From: Euperipatoides rowelli
Lineage: Eukaryota > Onychophora > Udeonychophora > Euonychophora > Peripatopsidae
Length of the DNA: 10,187 nt
Direction: 5' to 3' (one strand)
Assembly: GCA_003024985.2 (NCBI GenBank)
Contig: PXIH01S0058725.1
Part shown: one piece after another, positions 7,700 through 10,187 of the stretch
Numbering within the stretch: position 1 is the first letter of the stretch
Layout: each line of letters begins with the position of its first letter
Made by a program: the position numbers and the translations under genes
Notes under the pieces: model-generated
Seen by the model: the letters and a program-made list of their open reading frames with translations, nothing else
Database searches by the model: none
What the model was told of the DNA's origin: nothing

Positions 7700-8644
7700 A
7701 AAATGTAGAAGAAGGTTGATTTAATTTGATAATAGAGGGAGAAAAGCCAGAATGTTCCATATTAAGGGGGGAGGGTCATCACGAAGAGGCGGATTTTCTC
7801 AGTATTCAATTCCTCATTGTTCTTTTGAATTTCTATAATTGTTTCACTTTGGATAGGAATGGATATGGTTAATGTATCTAAAATTGCATCTTCTTGATTT
7901 TTTTTGTAGGAGGGTTGTCCAATCTTGGGCCTGGGTCCTACATGTGCAGCATAGCATTGCTGACACGTATGCTGAATAGTATAAAGGGAGTGACAATTAC
8001 TACAAAACCTAAGTGGACATTCTTTTACTAAGTGGTCAACTGCCTGTAACATGAAGGTAAATACGGAAATTTATTTTTATTTTTATGAAATATGGTAAAT
8101 CAATTAAACTTTGTCCTGTTTTCTATGAAAAATTACAATTGTTTGTCCAGTATTACACTGCTTTCCATCAAGGTGAAGAAAATTGGCTGGTTGAAAAGCC
8201 TTAATTTGGCCCCATTGTTCCAAAAGTCGAGGTAGAAATTCCTTAAGTGTATTAATAGATATTTTCTTGCAAATTCTATCTTTTCCTTCCAATTATAAGA
8301 AATGTGTTTTATTATTCATAATTTTTTTGGAATGATTTTCAAATAAAGCAGCTTTTTCAGGTGAAGAAAACTCCATATTTATTTGATATATTACAGTTAT
8401 TGAATTCATTAAATTAAGCTCAATAAGTTGTTTCAAAATATGCTTGATATCAAGTGTGTTTATGCTGGCATTATTATTTATAGTCGTCATTACAATCATA
8501 TGGGATTTAACTAAAAATTGAAATTGTGAATTTCAATATAGTAGTGACTTTTAAAGTTTATTTGTTCCATGACGTTAAGCTATTTTCAAATTGTTGGTTA
8601 TTCCGAGAAGGCTCATGAGATAACACAGCTGTGGTTGCCATATT
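7700..8644 (-). pseudogene. LINE ORF1, gag-like with degenerate CCHC zinc knuckles
   Basis: A likely start is the ATG at 8644-8642 (MATTAVLSHEPSRNNQ), followed by frame changes. The stretch 8499-8104 is one frame broken by a single TAA at 8295-8293; it carries ITVIYQINMEFSSPEKAALF and, after the stop, GQTIVIFHRKQ. It resembles the N-terminal RNA-binding part of gag-like ORF1 proteins. After a damaged gap (8103-8053) the frame 8052-7762 gives DHLVKECPLRFCSNC and IQHTCQQCYAAHVGPRP. The first knuckle keeps only its last His and Cys (H7, C12 of that frame). The second has C17, C20 and C30 in CX2CX4-X-X4C spacing, but the His is Thr25. A proline/basic tail (PPTWKKKKRQNK) appears in another frame at about 7555. 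The G13 run at 7653-7665 lies in the following segment and probably caused a shift. Confidence 0.75.
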
Positions 8645-8676
8645 AATTACAATAATTGTTATTTGGCTGGGAATGA

Positions 8677-9960
8677 GTGGTTATTATTGACGGCTGTGTA
8701 GGCTATGGAAGAGATTCAGTACATACAGCCATAAAGTTAATGCATGATGCCTGGTACCAAAAAAGAGAAAAAAATTTAGATATTGAACAATCAAAGATAA
8801 TACGTGAAGACATCAAATCAAAGGTCTATGACAATAAAATAATCCAAAAATGGAAAGAATGTTCAACCATGGAGATGATATCATACCTTTGTCTTTAAAA
8901 CTATTTGTTGAAAGTGTGACTGATTCAGAAAGGCTAGCTGAAACATACCATGATTTCTTATTTCTTTGTGCCACCACACGTTTCAATCTCAAGTCCAACT
9001 TGCTATTGGTAGGCTATTTATTATTTTTGCCCTTTTGTCTCAAGACAACTTGTAGACATTCTCTACAGCCTGGGAGTTTAAGCTAGTTGCACATAGGTAT
9101 GAAGATATGAATTCTCAAAGATCTCTTCCTCTAGAATTCTCCCATCTAATTTTATTCCATGGGCTTTTGATAATGATGACCTCAACACAAGGACTTTGAA
9201 TGGTCATGGTACATTTCAAAGTACCCTTTACTCACTAAAGGAGAGATTAAAATTTACAATAAGAAATTTAAAACTGGCCTGTCAAGGGTTGAGGTTAAGT
9301 CTTTTACCTGCTGATGCAATTATTGTTAACAGTCTTGTAGGGACAGTTTTCAGCATGGAATTGTTTCATGCATGTAATAACAAAACATGAAAGAATACAT
9401 GTTGAAACAATTAGCATATTCCTGCAGTCCCTTTTTTCAACATGGCTCCATCAAACATAAGAATTATTTACTCTGTTTTATTGTATGCATCCAATGAATG
9501 TAAAAGAAATGGACAGGAAACTTCCATTGTCACCTTTGATCAGCCTCTATATTCGAAGGCAGTTGAAATTGTGAAATCAGCAGAAATGGGACTTGTCTGT
9601 CAAAGACAGTAGTGAAACTAGGAAGATTCCTCTTTTTAATGTCATATTTATATACTATTGGGTATATAATGTCTGGGAGTGATCTTGAAGAGTTGTAGTC
9701 ATTGTTGAATGTTCCAAACACTATTGTTCACATGCTAAATGGTCATGCATATGAAAAGCATTGAGGGTACACTTGTTATTGTACGTAGCTCTTAACACCC
9801 AAATTTGGCATTAATTCAATACCCTTACTGATGAAAAATCAAAACATGAAGTTCAGGCCTGCAACAATCAACTAACAACAGGGGAAATGATGATATATGA
9901 TTTTGAGAAGACAACTAAAATACACATTGATTTCGGTTGGTTTGACTTGATCTGAACTCT
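8677..9960 (+). pseudogene. Broken copy of an uncharacterised metazoan repeat-associated protein family
   Basis: Blocks in three frames follow one another on the plus strand. Frame +1, 8677-8865, reads VHTAIKLMHDAWYQKREKN and IKSKVYDNKIIQKWKEC. Frame +3 from about 8860 reads NHGDDIIPLSLKLFVESVTD and CATTRFNLKS. Frame +1 from about 9136 reads LPSNFIPWAFDNDDLNTRTLNGHGTF, here given in parts: NFIPWAFDNDDLNTRTLNG and HGTFQ. Frame +1 from 9442 reads IRIIYSVLLYASNE and TFDQPLY (9532-9552). Frame +3 from 9609 reads VVKLG, LMSYL, IGYIMSGSDLEEL, a stop at 9696, and IVHMLNGHA (9723-9749). From memory, many invertebrate predicted proteins share DNxDxNxRTLDGxxTFHxMG, TFDQPLxxKALEIV and LGxIGxxMxGSGLxEL in this order. 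I know no function for them. At least three frameshifts and several stops make this copy dead. The family name and role are unknown to me. Confidence 0.68.
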
Positions 9961-10187
9961 AACAAAGAGTCTACTAGAAACGTCCAATATAAGAGGCCCC
10001 AATTCAGTCAGGCGTTTCCAACCTATCTTTACAGTAGGTTTGTTTTTCTATTATTTAAATTTACAAAAAAAAAACTAAAATTTATGATAGAATAGAAATG
10101 TATACTAAGTTAGATATAGAGCTGAAATAAAAATATATAACAAGATATTCTATAATAAATTTGTGAGCAATAATAACCAGATGGAAC
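9961..10187. other. AT-rich flank without recognisable gene
   Basis: After the last readable block of the upstream pseudogene the sequence becomes AT-rich, with an A10 run at 10065-10074 and no open frame of note. A tail of the pseudogene might extend to about 10030, but nothing there could be aligned by eye. Confidence 0.5.

Larger units (their letters stand above)
5571..8650 (-). mobile_element. L1/Tx1-like LINE, decayed, missing its 3' half
   Basis: Reading the minus strand from about 8644 downward gives a gag-like ORF1 with zinc knuckles, then an endonuclease, then a linker and the first blocks of a reverse transcriptase. This is the order of a non-LTR retrotransposon of L1/Tx1-like build. 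ORF1 with CCHC knuckles and an endonuclease with GGDFN and IDYLLIS separate it from the CR1-like copy at the left of the window. All segments have several stops and frame changes. The recognisable sequence ends about 5580, before the catalytic ADD of the RT. LINEs usually lose their 5' end, so loss of the 3' half points to later deletion or insertion. Clade assignment is inference. Confidence 0.78.

Noticed and set aside
8053-8103. Possible intron (GT...TTACAG) between the two halves of the LINE ORF1
   Set aside because: LINE ORFs are not normally spliced, the stretch is only about 50 bp of decayed AT-rich sequence, and damage explains the stops.
9530-9721. 63-codon minus-strand open frame
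   Set aside because: It is opposite the conserved TFDQPL and IGYIMSGS blocks of the plus-strand pseudogene, which carry the family signal.

Overview
The window is eukaryotic, very AT-rich, and looks like transposon-filled intergenic DNA from an animal, most likely an invertebrate. That assignment is an inference. It rests on two different non-LTR (LINE) retrotransposon lineages, long A/T, C and G runs, a decayed minisatellite, and a broken copy of an uncharacterised protein family I recall only from metazoan predicted proteomes. There are no bacterial signals such as operons or Shine-Dalgarno sites, and no intact protein-coding gene. Every recognisable coding segment is interrupted by stops or frameshifts.

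Left part (1-1535). A minus-strand fragment of a CR1/L2/Jockey-like reverse transcriptase, with SGVPQGSVLG clearly readable, meets head-on at about 208-216 with a plus-strand run of ORF1 (RNA-binding protein) and ORF2 endonuclease. The order and orientation fit one LINE copy with a 5' inversion of the twin-priming type, with part of ORF2 lost. The endonuclease stops at its C-terminal SDH motif. From about 1545 to 2400 there follows a degenerate minisatellite of roughly 26-28 bp units with a core like TTTGGTCTTGATCTTGG.

Middle (2400-5250). No gene is recognisable. The stretch holds simple repeats: ATC-rich, C15A12, CCCCA, GA, and an A18 run inside an exact 18-bp direct repeat. The segment 5248-5560 contains T23 followed by a locally GC-rich block that reads, on the minus strand, like a possible tRNA-derived SINE with a B-box-like sequence.

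Right-centre (about 5571-8650, minus strand). A second, different LINE of L1/Tx1-like organisation lies here. It has a gag-like ORF1 with degenerate CCHC knuckles, an endonuclease with GGDFN, KIDYLLIS and LSDH blocks, and the start of a reverse transcriptase up to FIDITKA. The element then stops where the SINE-like block begins, so its 3' half is missing.

Right end (about 8677-9960, plus strand). This holds a frameshifted remnant of the uncharacterised protein family, readable in blocks such as NFIPWAFDNDDLNTRTLNG, TFDQPLYSKAVEIV, IGYIMSGSDLEEL and IVHMLNGHA. It begins about 30 bp from the 5' end of the minus-strand LINE. None of these pieces appears to work together; the window is a record of successive insertions, inversion and decay.
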